DNA from: Cytophagaceae bacterium
GTDB lineage: Bacteria; Bacteroidota; Bacteroidia; Cytophagales; Spirosomataceae
NCBI GenBank assembly: GCA_027485075.1
Contig: JAIXRT010000147.1
Span: 1 to 6,259 of the forward strand
DNA: 6,259 nucleotides
Reading direction: 5' to 3'
In this document: positions 1 to 6,259 of the stretch, piece by piece
How the letters are laid out: the number at the start of each line of letters is the position of its first letter
Numbering within the stretch: position 1 is the first letter of the stretch
Translations under genes and position numbers: made by a program
Notes under the pieces: model-generated
Told to the model about the DNA's origin: nothing
The model's input: the letters and a program-made list of their open reading frames with translations, nothing else
Database searches by the model: none

Positions 1-1
1 A

Positions 2-1789
2 CTGACGCCATCGCACGAGCGGCGTCTCGTTTATTTAGGTCCTTACTTTGATAATGCGATGTTAGCGGCTTCATCACAATTCGTTGTATGGTCCGAGTAC
101 CAGTATCATCCGAGGTGGGGTCAAAAGAACCAAACTGTTTTTTACCTATATGATTTGATGCATTGTCAGCGAATCAAATGGGGTTCTTTGGGTCAGGCAA
201 CGAATCCAAGTATTTCTGCTGATTCGAAGTTTATAGGCGCGCTGGTTTATCGTTCATCTGGTGCATCATCTTTGCAAGTTATTGATCGTGAAACGCGCGA
301 ATTGGTAGCACAGTTAGCCGTTAAACCTGGTGAGCAGTTTGTTCAACCGCGTTTGCAGGGGGAATCGGATTATATTTTTGTCCGTAAAAAAGGTCAATCA
401 AAAACGATTGTTGTTTGGAATTGGAAGGACAATGTTTTACGAGATTCTGTTCAATTAGGTGCATTAAATGGGTCTCACCCCTATTTATCTGGTGAGCATA
501 TCTTATTTAATCTTCCTGTGGACGGCATTGATCAGGTGGTTCGCGTGGATCCTACATCGAATCAAGTAAAAGTCCTAACATCCGATAAATACGGTGCTTA
601 TTTTGGGGTTCCTCGCGGTGGTAAGTTGACCTATGCAAAATATACAGCTTCAGGTTACACGGTAGCCGAAGGAGATACCTCGACAAAGAAATTATTTCAA
701 TTACATGTAAGCACTCAAATTGCTGCTACAGATTCCATTGTTTCTTATCCAACGACGACATTTTCAAAGTGGAGAATTTTCAATCCATACGCATGGGGGC
801 CGTTAGTGGGCTCACAAGGTAATTCCATCGATATGGGTATTGTAAGTAAAGACGTATTGAGTAATCTGCAGGCTAGTTTTGGCTATCAATGGAATGCGAA
901 TGAGCGCGTAGCGAATTCTTTTGCGCGTGTATCCTATCAGGGTTTTTTCCCAGCGATTGATTTCAATTATGAATCAGGGAATAGATTTACGGAATTAAAT
1001 CTACCCGTGGCGAATAATCAATTTGCCTTAGTTTCTGATCAGTGGAGACAAACCAAATATTCCTTAGGTATGCGTATCCCATTTAATTTAACTCATTCTG
1101 TATTTCAGGAATCACTTGAGTTTGGATCAAAAGTTGACTTTCTCCAAGTAGCTGGGTATGATTTGCAGCGTCGATATATTTCAGGGGCATTTAATGGGAC
1201 CTATACCTCTGTGAATTATCAGATAGCGTATTCAAAAATGTTTAATCGAACGTATCGAGATTTACAATCGAAATGGGGTATTCAGGTAGTTGGCCGATTT
1301 AACTCAACGCCTTTTGCTCAATCTTTGCAAGCAGAGATTTGGTCCATCCAATCCAAGCTCTTTTTCCCAGGGTTCTTGAAGCATCACGGGTTTAGTGTTC
1401 GTACGGGCTACCAGCAAGAATCAAAGGGGAATTACCGTTTTGGTAGTAATCTATTTTTTCCTAGAGGATTTAACTATGCCTCATTTGACCAGATGTTTAG
1501 TTATAGTTTAGATTACCGGTTTCCGGTTGCGTCAACAGATTTCAATGTGGGTAGGTGGCTTTATTTGAAGCGTATCAATATGGATTTATTTGCTGATGGT
1601 GGACGTGGAAAAGTTGCCCAAAAATCTCAGACACTAACACGTGATTATCAATCAATCGGCGTAGATTTGTCATTTCAAGTGCATTTGATGCGTTTTTCTC
1701 AAGAGTTTGAGTTTGGCGTTCGAGGAGTTTATTTACCACAATCAAAAGACTTTGCATGGTATCCGTTGGTACTCGATATCGGTTTTTAA
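2..1789 (+). CDS. TolB-like propeller / Omp85-like outer-membrane barrel protein, 5' partial
   Basis: The frame is open to the left edge of the window. An ATG at 59 exists, but about 19 plausible in-frame residues precede it, so it is probably internal and the true start lies outside. Numbering from that ATG, residues 1 to about 225 look like TolB/WD40-type propeller blades (for example NPSISADSKFIGALVY near 49-64 and HPYLSGEHILFN near 140-151). From about 250 to 576 the sequence alternates like a beta-barrel. It carries Omp85-style signatures: an RGF at 469-471 (compare the VRGF/Y loop-6 motif), then YSLDYRFPV at 482-490, then MDLFADGGR at 508-516, and a C-terminal phenylalanine after VLDIG, the usual outer-membrane insertion signature. 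No POTRA domain is visible, though one could lie upstream. Function is unknown; an outer-membrane location is inferred. The gene overlaps the next one by 34 bp, suggesting translational coupling. Barrel and propeller calls are by eye; no homolog is identified by name. Confidence 0.8.
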   Translation: MTPSHERRLVYLGPYFDNAMLAASSQFVVWSEYQYHPRWGQKNQTVFYLYDLMHCQRIKWGSLGQATNPSISADSKFIGALVYRSSGASSLQVIDRETRELVAQLAVKPGEQFVQPRLQGESDYIFVRKKGQSKTIVVWNWKDNVLRDSVQLGALNGSHPYLSGEHILFNLPVDGIDQVVRVDPTSNQVKVLTSDKYGAYFGVPRGGKLTYAKYTASGYTVAEGDTSTKKLFQLHVSTQIAATDSIVSYPTTTFSKWRIFNPYAWGPLVGSQGNSIDMGIVSKDVLSNLQASFGYQWNANERVANSFARVSYQGFFPAIDFNYESGNRFTELNLPVANNQFALVSDQWRQTKYSLGMRIPFNLTHSVFQESLEFGSKVDFLQVAGYDLQRRYISGAFNGTYTSVNYQIAYSKMFNRTYRDLQSKWGIQVVGRFNSTPFAQSLQAEIWSIQSKLFFPGFLKHHGFSVRTGYQQESKGNYRFGSNLFFPRGFNYASFDQMFSYSLDYRFPVASTDFNVGRWLYLKRINMDLFADGGRGKVAQKSQTLTRDYQSIGVDLSFQVHLMRFSQEFEFGVRGVYLPQSKDFAWYPLVLDIGF

Positions 1790-2838
1790 TCGCTATTTGT
1801 TCTTCTTGGCTTTTTGCATGTGGTTCATCAGCGGATCAACGGGGCGAAGTTATTCCACCCAAATCAGCTTACAGCCAGCTGCAGCGTCCTGGCTTAGTAG
1901 TGTCTTACATTACGCAACTTTTGCGCGATAATGATGATGCACATTTATACTTTTTACGTGCTAAAGCGTATTTGGATTTACGTGATTATTTGCATGCTGA
2001 AAATGACATCAAGCGCGCGTTAGCAAAGAGTCCGGGTGATGTTGATTATTTGTTGGTTTCTGCTCAGATTAAAAGTCATCTAGGTTGGTATGCGCAAGCA
2101 CTCGAAGAAGCCAAAGCACTAGAATCATCGGGATATAACTCCGCTTCGATGTATTTGACACTAAGTGAAATTTATTTAGCATCTCATTCTAAACGAATTG
2201 CTGCTACTTATTTACGCCAAGCAGAATCTATGGGCGTAGCGGTAGCTGAAAAACCGTATCTGTCTTATTTGCAGAAAATGGTGCGTGGTGATAGTTTATT
2301 TGCCATGCAATCAATCCAACGTAAAGACCTTATTCATAGTCATTTAAGTAATGCTTATTTTAGGTATCACATGCCACGTATGTCGCAATTGAATTATCAA
2401 AATTTGATATTGGCTGAGTTGAAAAAATATCCTTTAGATCCTTATTTGCTTTTAAATTGGGGACGTTTTTTGGTTCAGTTGCATCAATATGATCGGGCTG
2501 AAATGGTTTATTTAAATGTTTTTCTCCAATTACCTCAAAATCCAGCCATCATGTTAGAGCTGGGAGAGTTTTATACAAGACTGGGAAATAACAAACAAGC
2601 GCTTGTGTACCTAGCTCAAGTGCCCACTCAGTCAGCGCTTTACCGAGATGCGCTTTTTAATCAAGCCTTAGTCTATTTAAATATGGGCCAAAAATCAAAG
2701 AGTATAGCTATGTTAGATTCAGGTAAAAAACAATTTGTTTCTGACGTGCGATTTATTCAATTGCGCGATCGTTTATTGGGTAAACGCCTAGATAGCGCAA
2801 CAATTTTAGTAGATTCAACTGCACAAAAAAGCGATTAA
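1756..2838 (+). CDS. TPR-repeat lipoprotein
   Basis: This encodes a 360-residue protein with a lipoprotein signal peptide: short basic n-region (GTRYR), hydrophobic FLIAICSSWLFA, then Cys22 as the likely lipidated residue (lipobox LFAC, with a slightly unusual Phe at -2). The rest is helical with tetratricopeptide-like repeats at about 61-94, 96-126, 130-160, 228-260, 263-292 and 296-328, with typical small/aromatic spacing such as AYLDLRDYLHAENDIKRAL. TPRs are protein-binding scaffolds; the partner is unknown, the barrel protein encoded just upstream being the obvious candidate. The ATG at 1756 is chosen because it gives the complete signal peptide and because the in-frame stop at 1708 leaves no upstream ATG. 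It starts inside the preceding gene (34-bp overlap). No Shine-Dalgarno sequence is seen. The stop at 2836-2838 lies in an inverted repeat just before the thrS promoter. The family is not recognised more precisely. Confidence 0.85.
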   Translation: MVSVGTRYRFLIAICSSWLFACGSSADQRGEVIPPKSAYSQLQRPGLVVSYITQLLRDNDDAHLYFLRAKAYLDLRDYLHAENDIKRALAKSPGDVDYLLVSAQIKSHLGWYAQALEEAKALESSGYNSASMYLTLSEIYLASHSKRIAATYLRQAESMGVAVAEKPYLSYLQKMVRGDSLFAMQSIQRKDLIHSHLSNAYFRYHMPRMSQLNYQNLILAELKKYPLDPYLLLNWGRFLVQLHQYDRAEMVYLNVFLQLPQNPAIMLELGEFYTRLGNNKQALVYLAQVPTQSALYRDALFNQALVYLNMGQKSKSIAMLDSGKKQFVSDVRFIQLRDRLLGKRLDSATILVDSTAQKSD

Positions 2839-2862
2839 GCGCTGTTAAGATTGCCGCTTAAT
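2834..2862 (+). other. 8-bp inverted repeat at the TPR gene end / thrS promoter
   Basis: ATTAAGCG (2834-2841) and CGCTTAAT (2855-2862) are perfect complements separated by 13 nt. The left arm contains the TAA stop of the TPR gene, and the right arm ends four bases before the thrS -7 box. There is no good T-tract after it (TTTG, then TACC), so it would be a weak intrinsic terminator at best. It could instead be an operator across the upstream half of the thrS promoter. The pairing is seen directly; either role is inference. Confidence 0.4.
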
Positions 2863-2865
2863 TTG

Positions 2866-2873
2866 TACCTTTG
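2866..2873 (+). promoter_or_regulatory. thrS promoter, Bacteroidota -7 box TACCTTTG
   Basis: TACCTTTG matches the Bacteroidota primary-sigma -7 consensus TAnnTTTG exactly and lies in the 49-bp gap before thrS. The -33 element is weak; only TGTT is found near 2843. Transcription would begin around 2877-2881, leaving a leader of only about 7-11 nt before the thrS ATG. Confidence 0.7.
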
Positions 2874-2887
2874 CAAAAATTTTTTCT

Positions 2888-4828
2888 ATGATTAAGATAT
2901 CTTTTCCTGACGGTCAGGTTCGTGAGTTTGAACAAGGAATCACTCCTATGGATGTGGCTTTGTCCATATCTGAAGGATTAGCCCGTAATGTATTAGCTGC
3001 CAAAATTGATGGCGAGGTAGTGGACGCGGATACAGCAATAACCCATGATGTAGCTTTACAATTATTGACCTGGAATGATACAGAAGGGAAAAAGACGTTT
3101 TGGCATTCATCAGCTCACTTAATGGCTGAGGCGATTGAGGCAATTTATCCGGGGACAAAATTCGGTATTGGACCAGCGATTGAGAATGGTTTTTATTATG
3201 ATATTGATTTAGGGGATCAGGAGTTTGGATCGGATGACTTTAAGGCGATTGAGGATAAGATGGTTGAATTAGCACGTCAGAAAAGCACCTATGCGCGTAA
3301 ATCGGTGGCTAAATCTGATGCCATTGCTTATTTCAAAGAAAAGAATGACGAATATAAATTAGAGTTGCTTGAGGGTTTAGAGGATGGTAAAATCACTTTT
3401 TATACTCAAGGTAACTTTACAGATTTATGTCGTGGTCCGCACATTCCATCGACTGGATTTATTAAGTCGGTGAAGTTGTTAAGCGTTGCTGGGGCTTATT
3501 GGCGTGGTGATGAAAAACGCAAGCAGATGACGCGTATTTATGCCATTACGTTTCCGAAGGCTAAGGAATTGGAAGAATATTTATTCTTGTTGGAGGAAGC
3601 TAAGCGTCGGGATCATCGGAAATTAGGTAAGGAATTAGAACTGTTTGCGTTTTCGGAGAAAGTGGGCATGGGATTGCCATTGTGGTTACCTAAAGGAACT
3701 ATTTTACGTGAGCGTTTAGAAAATTTCTTGAAGCGTGCTCAAGTTCGTGCGGGCTACTCTCCTGTCGTAACTCCACATATTGGAAGTAAAGAATTGTATG
3801 TGACTTCAGGTCATTATGCTAAATATGGTAAAGATTCGTTTCAAGCTATTCATACACCTGATGAAGGTGAAGAGTATTTATTGAAACCGATGAACTGTCC
3901 GCATCACTGTGAGATCTATAAAACAAAGCCACGTTCGTACAAGGATTTGCCTTTGCGTTTAGCTGAGTTTGGTACGGTGTACCGCTATGAGCAGTCGGGT
4001 GAATTACATGGATTAACGCGTGTGCGTGGATTTACACAAGATGATGCCCATATATTTTGTCGGCCTGATCAAGTAGAAGAAGAGTTCATGAAAGTAATCG
4101 ACCTGGTGCTTTATGTATTTAAGGCGTTGGGCTTCACCGAATATTCTGCACAAGTTTCGTTGCGTGATCGCGAGAATCGCGAGAAGTACATTGGAAATGA
4201 TGAGGATTGGGATCGTGCTGAAAATGCGATCATTCGTTCTGCCAAAGAAAAAGGATTGCCTACTGTGGTTGAATATGGTGAAGCAGCATTTTACGGTCCT
4301 AAATTAGACTTTATGGTGCGTGATGCCCTAGGACGTAAATGGCAGCTTGGAACGATTCAGGTGGATTATCAATTACCTCAGCGTTTCGAATTAGAATTTA
4401 CGGGATCGGATAATTTAAAACATCGTCCTGTGATGATTCACCGGGCACCTTTTGGTTCTTTAGAGCGTTTTATTGCGATTTTGATTGAGAATACAGCGGG
4501 TAATTTCCCTTTATGGCTATCGCCAGATCAGTTAGCGGTCTTGCCTATTTCTGAGAAATATGAAGATTACGCCAATGAAATCTATTTGCGTCTTCAAGAG
4601 GCAGATTTACGTGGCTATGTAGATCACCGGAATGAAAAGATGGGACGTAAGATTCGTGATGCGGAAGTAGGGAAAGTGCCATTTATGATCATTGTGGGTG
4701 AAAAAGAGCAAGCAGATGGAATGGTTAGCATTCGCAAAAAAGGTGAAGGAGATTTAGGTATGATGTCCTTGGATGCGTTTATGGCATTAGCTGGTGAGGA
4801 AATAAACCAGCAGTCGTATTCGAACTAG
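2888..4828 (+). CDS. thrS: Threonine--tRNA ligase (ThrRS)
   Basis: This class II aminoacyl-tRNA synthetase attaches threonine to tRNA-Thr in the cytoplasm and hydrolyses mischarged Ser-tRNA-Thr. At 646 residues it is full family length. Domains in order: TGS (about 1-62); editing/SAD domain (about 65-225) with the HxxxH pair His73/His77 and Cys181/His185 of CRGPH; catalytic core (about 245-540); C-terminal anticodon-binding domain (about 545-640). The zinc ligands that read threonine are present: Cys337 in MNCPHH, His388 in DDAHIF and His518 in MIHRAPFGS. Motif 2 is FGTVYRYE with Arg366, and motif 3 ends in GSLERF with Arg527. No key residue is missing. The ATG at 2888 starts the TGS domain directly ([10 protein letters not shown]), matching family N-termini. 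It has its own promoter and an exceptionally short predicted leader, with no room for a structured leader of the E. coli operator or T-box type. It heads the thrS-infC-rpmI-rplT cluster. Confidence 0.98.
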   Translation: MIKISFPDGQVREFEQGITPMDVALSISEGLARNVLAAKIDGEVVDADTAITHDVALQLLTWNDTEGKKTFWHSSAHLMAEAIEAIYPGTKFGIGPAIENGFYYDIDLGDQEFGSDDFKAIEDKMVELARQKSTYARKSVAKSDAIAYFKEKNDEYKLELLEGLEDGKITFYTQGNFTDLCRGPHIPSTGFIKSVKLLSVAGAYWRGDEKRKQMTRIYAITFPKAKELEEYLFLLEEAKRRDHRKLGKELELFAFSEKVGMGLPLWLPKGTILRERLENFLKRAQVRAGYSPVVTPHIGSKELYVTSGHYAKYGKDSFQAIHTPDEGEEYLLKPMNCPHHCEIYKTKPRSYKDLPLRLAEFGTVYRYEQSGELHGLTRVRGFTQDDAHIFCRPDQVEEEFMKVIDLVLYVFKALGFTEYSAQVSLRDRENREKYIGNDEDWDRAENAIIRSAKEKGLPTVVEYGEAAFYGPKLDFMVRDALGRKWQLGTIQVDYQLPQRFELEFTGSDNLKHRPVMIHRAPFGSLERFIAILIENTAGNFPLWLSPDQLAVLPISEKYEDYANEIYLRLQEADLRGYVDHRNEKMGRKIRDAEVGKVPFMIIVGEKEQADGMVSIRKKGEGDLGMMSLDAFMALAGEEINQQSYSN

Positions 4829-4843
4829 AAAAAATGATAATTT

Positions 4844-4883
4844 AAGCCCTTGAGTGTCATTTGTTTGCAATTATGGGGTTTTT
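4844..4883 (+). terminator. Possible weak terminator after thrS (irregular hairpin plus T-run)
   Basis: Pairing 4844-4859 with 4865-4880 gives twelve paired positions out of sixteen (AA, CCC, TGA, TGT and A blocks, two of them with a G-U pair), interrupted by four single mismatches, and is followed by a run of five T at 4879-4883. It lies in the 98-bp gap between thrS and infC. The irregular stem makes it a poor intrinsic terminator. It may only reduce read-through, or be chance pairing. Confidence 0.3.
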
Positions 4884-4895
4884 AAATTAGCTTCG
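4864..4895 (+). promoter_or_regulatory. Candidate infC promoter (TTTG-N20-TAGCTTCG)
   Basis: TTTG at 4864-4867 is followed 20 nt later by TAGCTTCG at 4888-4895. The latter differs from the Bacteroidota -7 consensus TAnnTTTG at one base, and the spacing to the -33-like TTTG is close to that usually described (about 19). Transcription would start near 4900, giving a leader of about 25 nt. The -33 part overlaps the irregular hairpin after thrS. It is degenerate, so infC may instead rely on read-through from thrS. Confidence 0.35.
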
Positions 4896-4926
4896 AAGTG
4901 ATTTTTATTTTAACAAATTATAATTT

Positions 4927-5487
4927 ATGGCTTTACGCCCCAACAACAATTACAGAGGAAATAAAAGAGAAGAAGAACCTTACCGCATAAATCAATTGAT
5001 TCGTGGTGTTGAAGAGGTTAGATTAGTGGGTGAGAATATCGAGATTGGTGTTTATCCGTTCGCGAAGGCTTTAGAGATTGCAGAATCTCAAAATTTAGAT
5101 TTGGTTGAAATATCACCTAAAGCGGTCCCTCCTGTTTGTAAAGTAATTGATTATGCGAAGTTCAAGTATGATCAAAAGAAAAAGCAAAAGGAGATTAAGG
5201 CTAATGCCACTAAAACAGTCATCAAGGAAATCCGTTTCGGTCCGAATACAGATGAGCATGATTTTAACTTCAAGTTAAAGCATGCGGTTAACTTCCTAAA
5301 AGAAGGTGCAAAAGTGAAGGCATACGTACATTTCGTAGGTCGTACCATCGTTTTCAAAGAGCGCGGTGAAATGTTGTTATTGAATTTTGCCAAAGGTCTC
5401 GAGGATATTGGTAAGCCTGACGATATGCCGAAGTTAGAAGGAAAACGGATGAGCATCATTTTTTCCCCGAAAGCAGCAAAGAAATAA
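4927..5487 (+). CDS. infC: Translation initiation factor IF-3
   Basis: IF3 binds the 30S subunit, prevents premature joining of 50S, and proofreads start-codon and initiator-tRNA pairing. The 186-residue product has the two-domain family layout. The N-domain (about 18-80) carries the hallmark stretch [30 protein letters not shown] and [25 protein letters not shown] lysine-rich linker follows (about 82-93, [11 protein letters not shown]). The C-domain (about 94-182) contains [23 protein letters not shown] and [18 protein letters not shown]. The ATG at 4927 is the natural start, since an in-frame TAA lies at 4921-4923. It is an ordinary ATG, unlike the AUU start through which E. coli IF3 limits its own synthesis, so that control appears absent. 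No Shine-Dalgarno sequence is present; the leader is A/T-rich. It sits 98 bp after thrS and 77 bp before rpmI. The short basic N-terminal extension (residues 1-17) is typical of related IF3 proteins. Confidence 0.97.
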   Translation: MALRPNNNYRGNKREEEPYRINQLIRGVEEVRLVGENIEIGVYPFAKALEIAESQNLDLVEISPKAVPPVCKVIDYAKFKYDQKKKQKEIKANATKTVIKEIRFGPNTDEHDFNFKLKHAVNFLKEGAKVKAYVHFVGRTIVFKERGEMLLLNFAKGLEDIGKPDDMPKLEGKRMSIIFSPKAAKK

Positions 5488-5500
5488 TTTTTAATATGCG

Positions 5501-5543
5501 TGGAATGTAGAGGTAATTTTATTACTTTTGCGTTCCAATTTTT
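5501..5543 (+). terminator. 17-bp hairpin between infC and rpmI (terminator or attenuator candidate)
   Basis: Positions 5501-5517 pair continuously with 5521-5537 around a TTT loop: 13 Watson-Crick and 4 G-U pairs, no mismatch. The arms begin TGGAA and end TTCCA, with GTAAT/ATTAC at the top. Two A and then five T (5539-5543) follow the stem. In a transcript reading out of infC this would be a stable hairpin with a modest U-tract, so partial termination, attenuation, RNase III processing or protein binding (for example by L20) are all possible. Its 3' arm contains the rpmI -7 box, so a transcript starting at that promoter would not form it. The structure is seen directly; its role is inference. 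Confidence 0.6.
5523..5530 (+). promoter_or_regulatory. rpmI-rplT promoter, -7 box TACTTTTG
   Basis: TACTTTTG is an exact match to the Bacteroidota -7 consensus TAnnTTTG in the infC-rpmI gap. No convincing -33 TTTG is found at the expected distance. Predicted initiation near 5534-5538 gives an rpmI leader of about 27-31 nt. The box is embedded in the 3' arm of the long hairpin, so part of the match could reflect selection on the hairpin. Confidence 0.6.
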
Positions 5544-5564
5544 ACATGTCTAATCAATTAAAGA

Positions 5565-5759
5565 ATGCCAAAAATTAAAACCAACTCTGGAGCGAAGAAG
5601 CGTTTCAAAGTAACGGGAACTGGTAAGATTAAGCGTAAGCACGCTTTTCACAGCCATATCCTTACTAAAAAGACAACGAAACAGAAGCGTAATTTAGTAC
5701 ACGCTACGTTAGTTTCACCAGCTGATATGGATCGCGTAACATTAATGTTAGGTCTATAA
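5565..5759 (+). CDS. rpmI: 50S ribosomal protein L35 (bL35)
   Basis: This small basic large-subunit protein of 64 residues is the normal family length. The diagnostic N-terminus [20 protein letters not shown] is followed by [24 protein letters not shown], the conserved rRNA-contacting basic stretch, and an acidic/hydrophobic C-terminus ([14 protein letters not shown]). The ATG at 5565 gives the canonical MPKxKT start. There is no clear Shine-Dalgarno, only an A/G-rich AAAGA next to the start. The gene lies 77 bp after infC, with its own promoter-like box and a long hairpin in between, and 82 bp before rplT. That order (infC-rpmI-rplT) is the widespread arrangement in bacteria, where L20 often controls expression of the group. 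Confidence 0.98.
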   Translation: MPKIKTNSGAKKRFKVTGTGKIKRKHAFHSHILTKKTTKQKRNLVHATLVSPADMDRVTLMLGL

Positions 5760-5789
5760 TTAGTCAAATTCAGTTATTGTTAAACCAGA

Positions 5790-5825
5790 AAGTAGGCTAA
5801 AGTAATCGAAAGATTCGCCTCATTT
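5790..5825 (+). promoter_or_regulatory. GAAA-tetraloop hairpin before rplT, candidate cis-regulatory RNA
   Basis: The upper helix AATC (5804-5807) with GATT (5812-5815) is capped by a GAAA tetraloop (5808-5811). After an asymmetric internal loop (TAAAGT against C) comes a lower helix AGGC (5794-5797) with GCCT (5817-5820). It can be extended by AAGT with ATTT across a bulged C at 5821. It ends 16 nt before the rplT ATG and no T-tract follows, so it is not a terminator. L20 represses its own mRNA in E. coli and B. subtilis by binding irregular stems that mimic its 23S rRNA site; that role here is inference. Confidence 0.45.
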
Positions 5826-5841
5826 CAAAAAACAAAAAATT

Positions 5842-6186
5842 ATGCCAAGAAGTGTCAATCACGTAGCCTCAAGAGCTAGAAGAAAGAAAATCCTTAAGTT
5901 AGCTAAAGGATTCTATGGTCGCGGTAAAAACGTTTGGACTGTAGCCAAAAACAAAGTAGAGAAAGGTTTGCAATATGCATACCGCGATCGTAAAGTTAAG
6001 AAAAGAGATTTTCGCGGACTTTGGATCCAACGTATCAATGCAGCTGTTCGTACGGAAGGAATGTCTTATTCTGCGTTCATGGGTAAATACAATAAATCTG
6101 GAATGACTTTAAATCGTAAAGTTTTAGCTGACTTAGCGATGAATCACCCAGAAGCTTTTAAAGCGGTCGTTAAGAAATTAGCTTAA
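5842..6186 (+). CDS. rplT: 50S ribosomal protein L20 (bL20)
   Basis: L20 is an early-assembly 50S protein that binds 23S rRNA and, in well-studied bacteria, represses its own operon. The 114-residue product is near the family norm. The basic, extended N-terminal half contains [42 protein letters not shown] and [23 protein letters not shown]. The globular C-terminal half (about 76-114) contains [26 protein letters not shown]. The ATG at 5842 gives the canonical MPRS start. The leader is A-rich with no Shine-Dalgarno. There is no obvious separate promoter in the 82-bp gap after rpmI, so it is probably co-transcribed with rpmI, with a bulged hairpin just upstream of its start. The gene is followed by a strong terminator, so it ends the cluster. 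Confidence 0.98.
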   Translation: MPRSVNHVASRARRKKILKLAKGFYGRGKNVWTVAKNKVEKGLQYAYRDRKVKKRDFRGLWIQRINAAVRTEGMSYSAFMGKYNKSGMTLNRKVLADLAMNHPEAFKAVVKKLA

Positions 6187-6194
6187 GCCAAATG

Positions 6195-6226
6195 AAAAGT
6201 CCCGATTTAGTCGGGACTTTTTTTTT
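6195..6226 (+). terminator. Intrinsic terminator of the thrS-infC-rpmI-rplT cluster
   Basis: AGTCCCGA (6198-6205) pairs perfectly with TCGGGACT (6211-6218) around a TTTAG loop. The stem can extend by three A-T pairs (6195-6197 with 6219-6221) and runs into nine T (6218-6226). It begins 9 bp after the rplT stop. This is a textbook rho-independent terminator. The flanking A-run (6195-6198) also gives a short T-tract on the other strand, so some bidirectional action is possible. Confidence 0.95.
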
Positions 6227-6232
6227 ATCCCT

Positions 6233-6240
6233 TATCTTTG
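6233..6240 (+). promoter_or_regulatory. Promoter-like -7 box TATCTTTG for a gene beyond the right edge
   Basis: TATCTTTG matches TAnnTTTG exactly and lies 6 bp after the T-tract of the rplT terminator. No -33 TTTG is seen at the expected spacing, where the terminator stem lies. Initiation would be near 6244-6248, so any gene it serves starts outside the window. No coding start is visible in the last 19 bases. Confidence 0.45.
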
Positions 6241-6259
6241 TTGCCTAATCTGGTAACCT

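Noticed and set aside
43..50. TTACTTTG, resembling the -7 promoter box
   Set aside because: It fails the TA at the start of TAnnTTTG and lies inside an open coding frame that continues to the left edge, so it is most likely just codons.
59..61. ATG at 59 as the true start of the first gene
   Set aside because: The frame stays open to base 2 with protein-like sequence and there is no signal peptide after this ATG, which an outer-membrane protein would need. The start is probably outside the window.
1575..1757. 60-codon minus-strand open frame
   Set aside because: It is antisense to the barrel gene with no independent support.
4113..4307. 64-codon plus-strand open frame inside thrS
   Set aside because: It is out of frame within the conserved ThrRS catalytic core and shows no family features.
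4837..4874. ATAATT/AATTAT inverted repeat in the thrS-infC gap
   Set aside because: It is only six A-T pairs with a 26-nt loop, expected by chance in such A/T-rich DNA and incompatible with the slightly better stem at 4844-4880.
4891..4898. CTTCGAAG palindrome before infC
   Set aside because: Eight-base perfect palindromes with no spacer cannot form a hairpin and are common by chance. No second copy is seen in the other gaps.
5172..5459. 95-codon open frame on the minus strand
   Set aside because: It lies wholly inside infC, has a low-complexity product, and has no promoter or neighbour supporting it. It mirrors infC codon use.

Overview
The window reads as a piece of a Bacteroidota chromosome, plausibly a Cytophagales-like member at roughly 40% GC; the order is a guess and the phylum is fairly secure. 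The evidence is threefold. Matches to the Bacteroidota -7 promoter box TAnnTTTG sit in intergenic gaps (before thrS, before rpmI, and after the rplT terminator). No gene has a recognisable Shine-Dalgarno sequence, only A/T-rich leaders. The translation-factor and ribosomal proteins have a Bacteroidota look.

Layout, all on the + strand. (1) Positions 2-1789 hold the 3' part of an outer-membrane protein gene that is open to the left edge. It encodes a TolB/WD40-like beta-propeller followed by an Omp85 (BamA/TamA)-like beta-barrel. (2) Positions 1756-2838 encode a TPR lipoprotein that overlaps the barrel gene by 34 bp, so the two are almost certainly co-transcribed. (3) From 2888 to 6186 lies the classic translation cluster thrS-infC-rpmI-rplT (threonyl-tRNA synthetase, IF3, L35, L20), closed by a strong intrinsic terminator at 6195-6226. 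A further promoter-like box at 6233-6240 probably serves a gene beyond the right edge.

The two halves are functionally separate. The first pair probably acts at the outer membrane, with an exported barrel and a lipid-anchored TPR scaffold. The second is housekeeping translation: ThrRS charges tRNA-Thr, IF3 controls start-site selection and subunit dissociation, and L35 and L20 are 50S proteins, with L20 a known autoregulator in other bacteria.

No new defence system, mobile element, CRISPR array or RNA gene was found. The less ordinary content is in the short gaps of the thrS-rplT cluster, each of which holds an inverted repeat. The best is a 17-bp (G-U pairs included) hairpin at 5501-5537 between infC and rpmI, whose 3' arm contains the rpmI -7 box. 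The next best is a bulged GAAA-tetraloop hairpin at 5790-5825 just before rplT. These are candidates for termination or autoregulation in the cluster. No gene-free stretch exceeds 300 bases.
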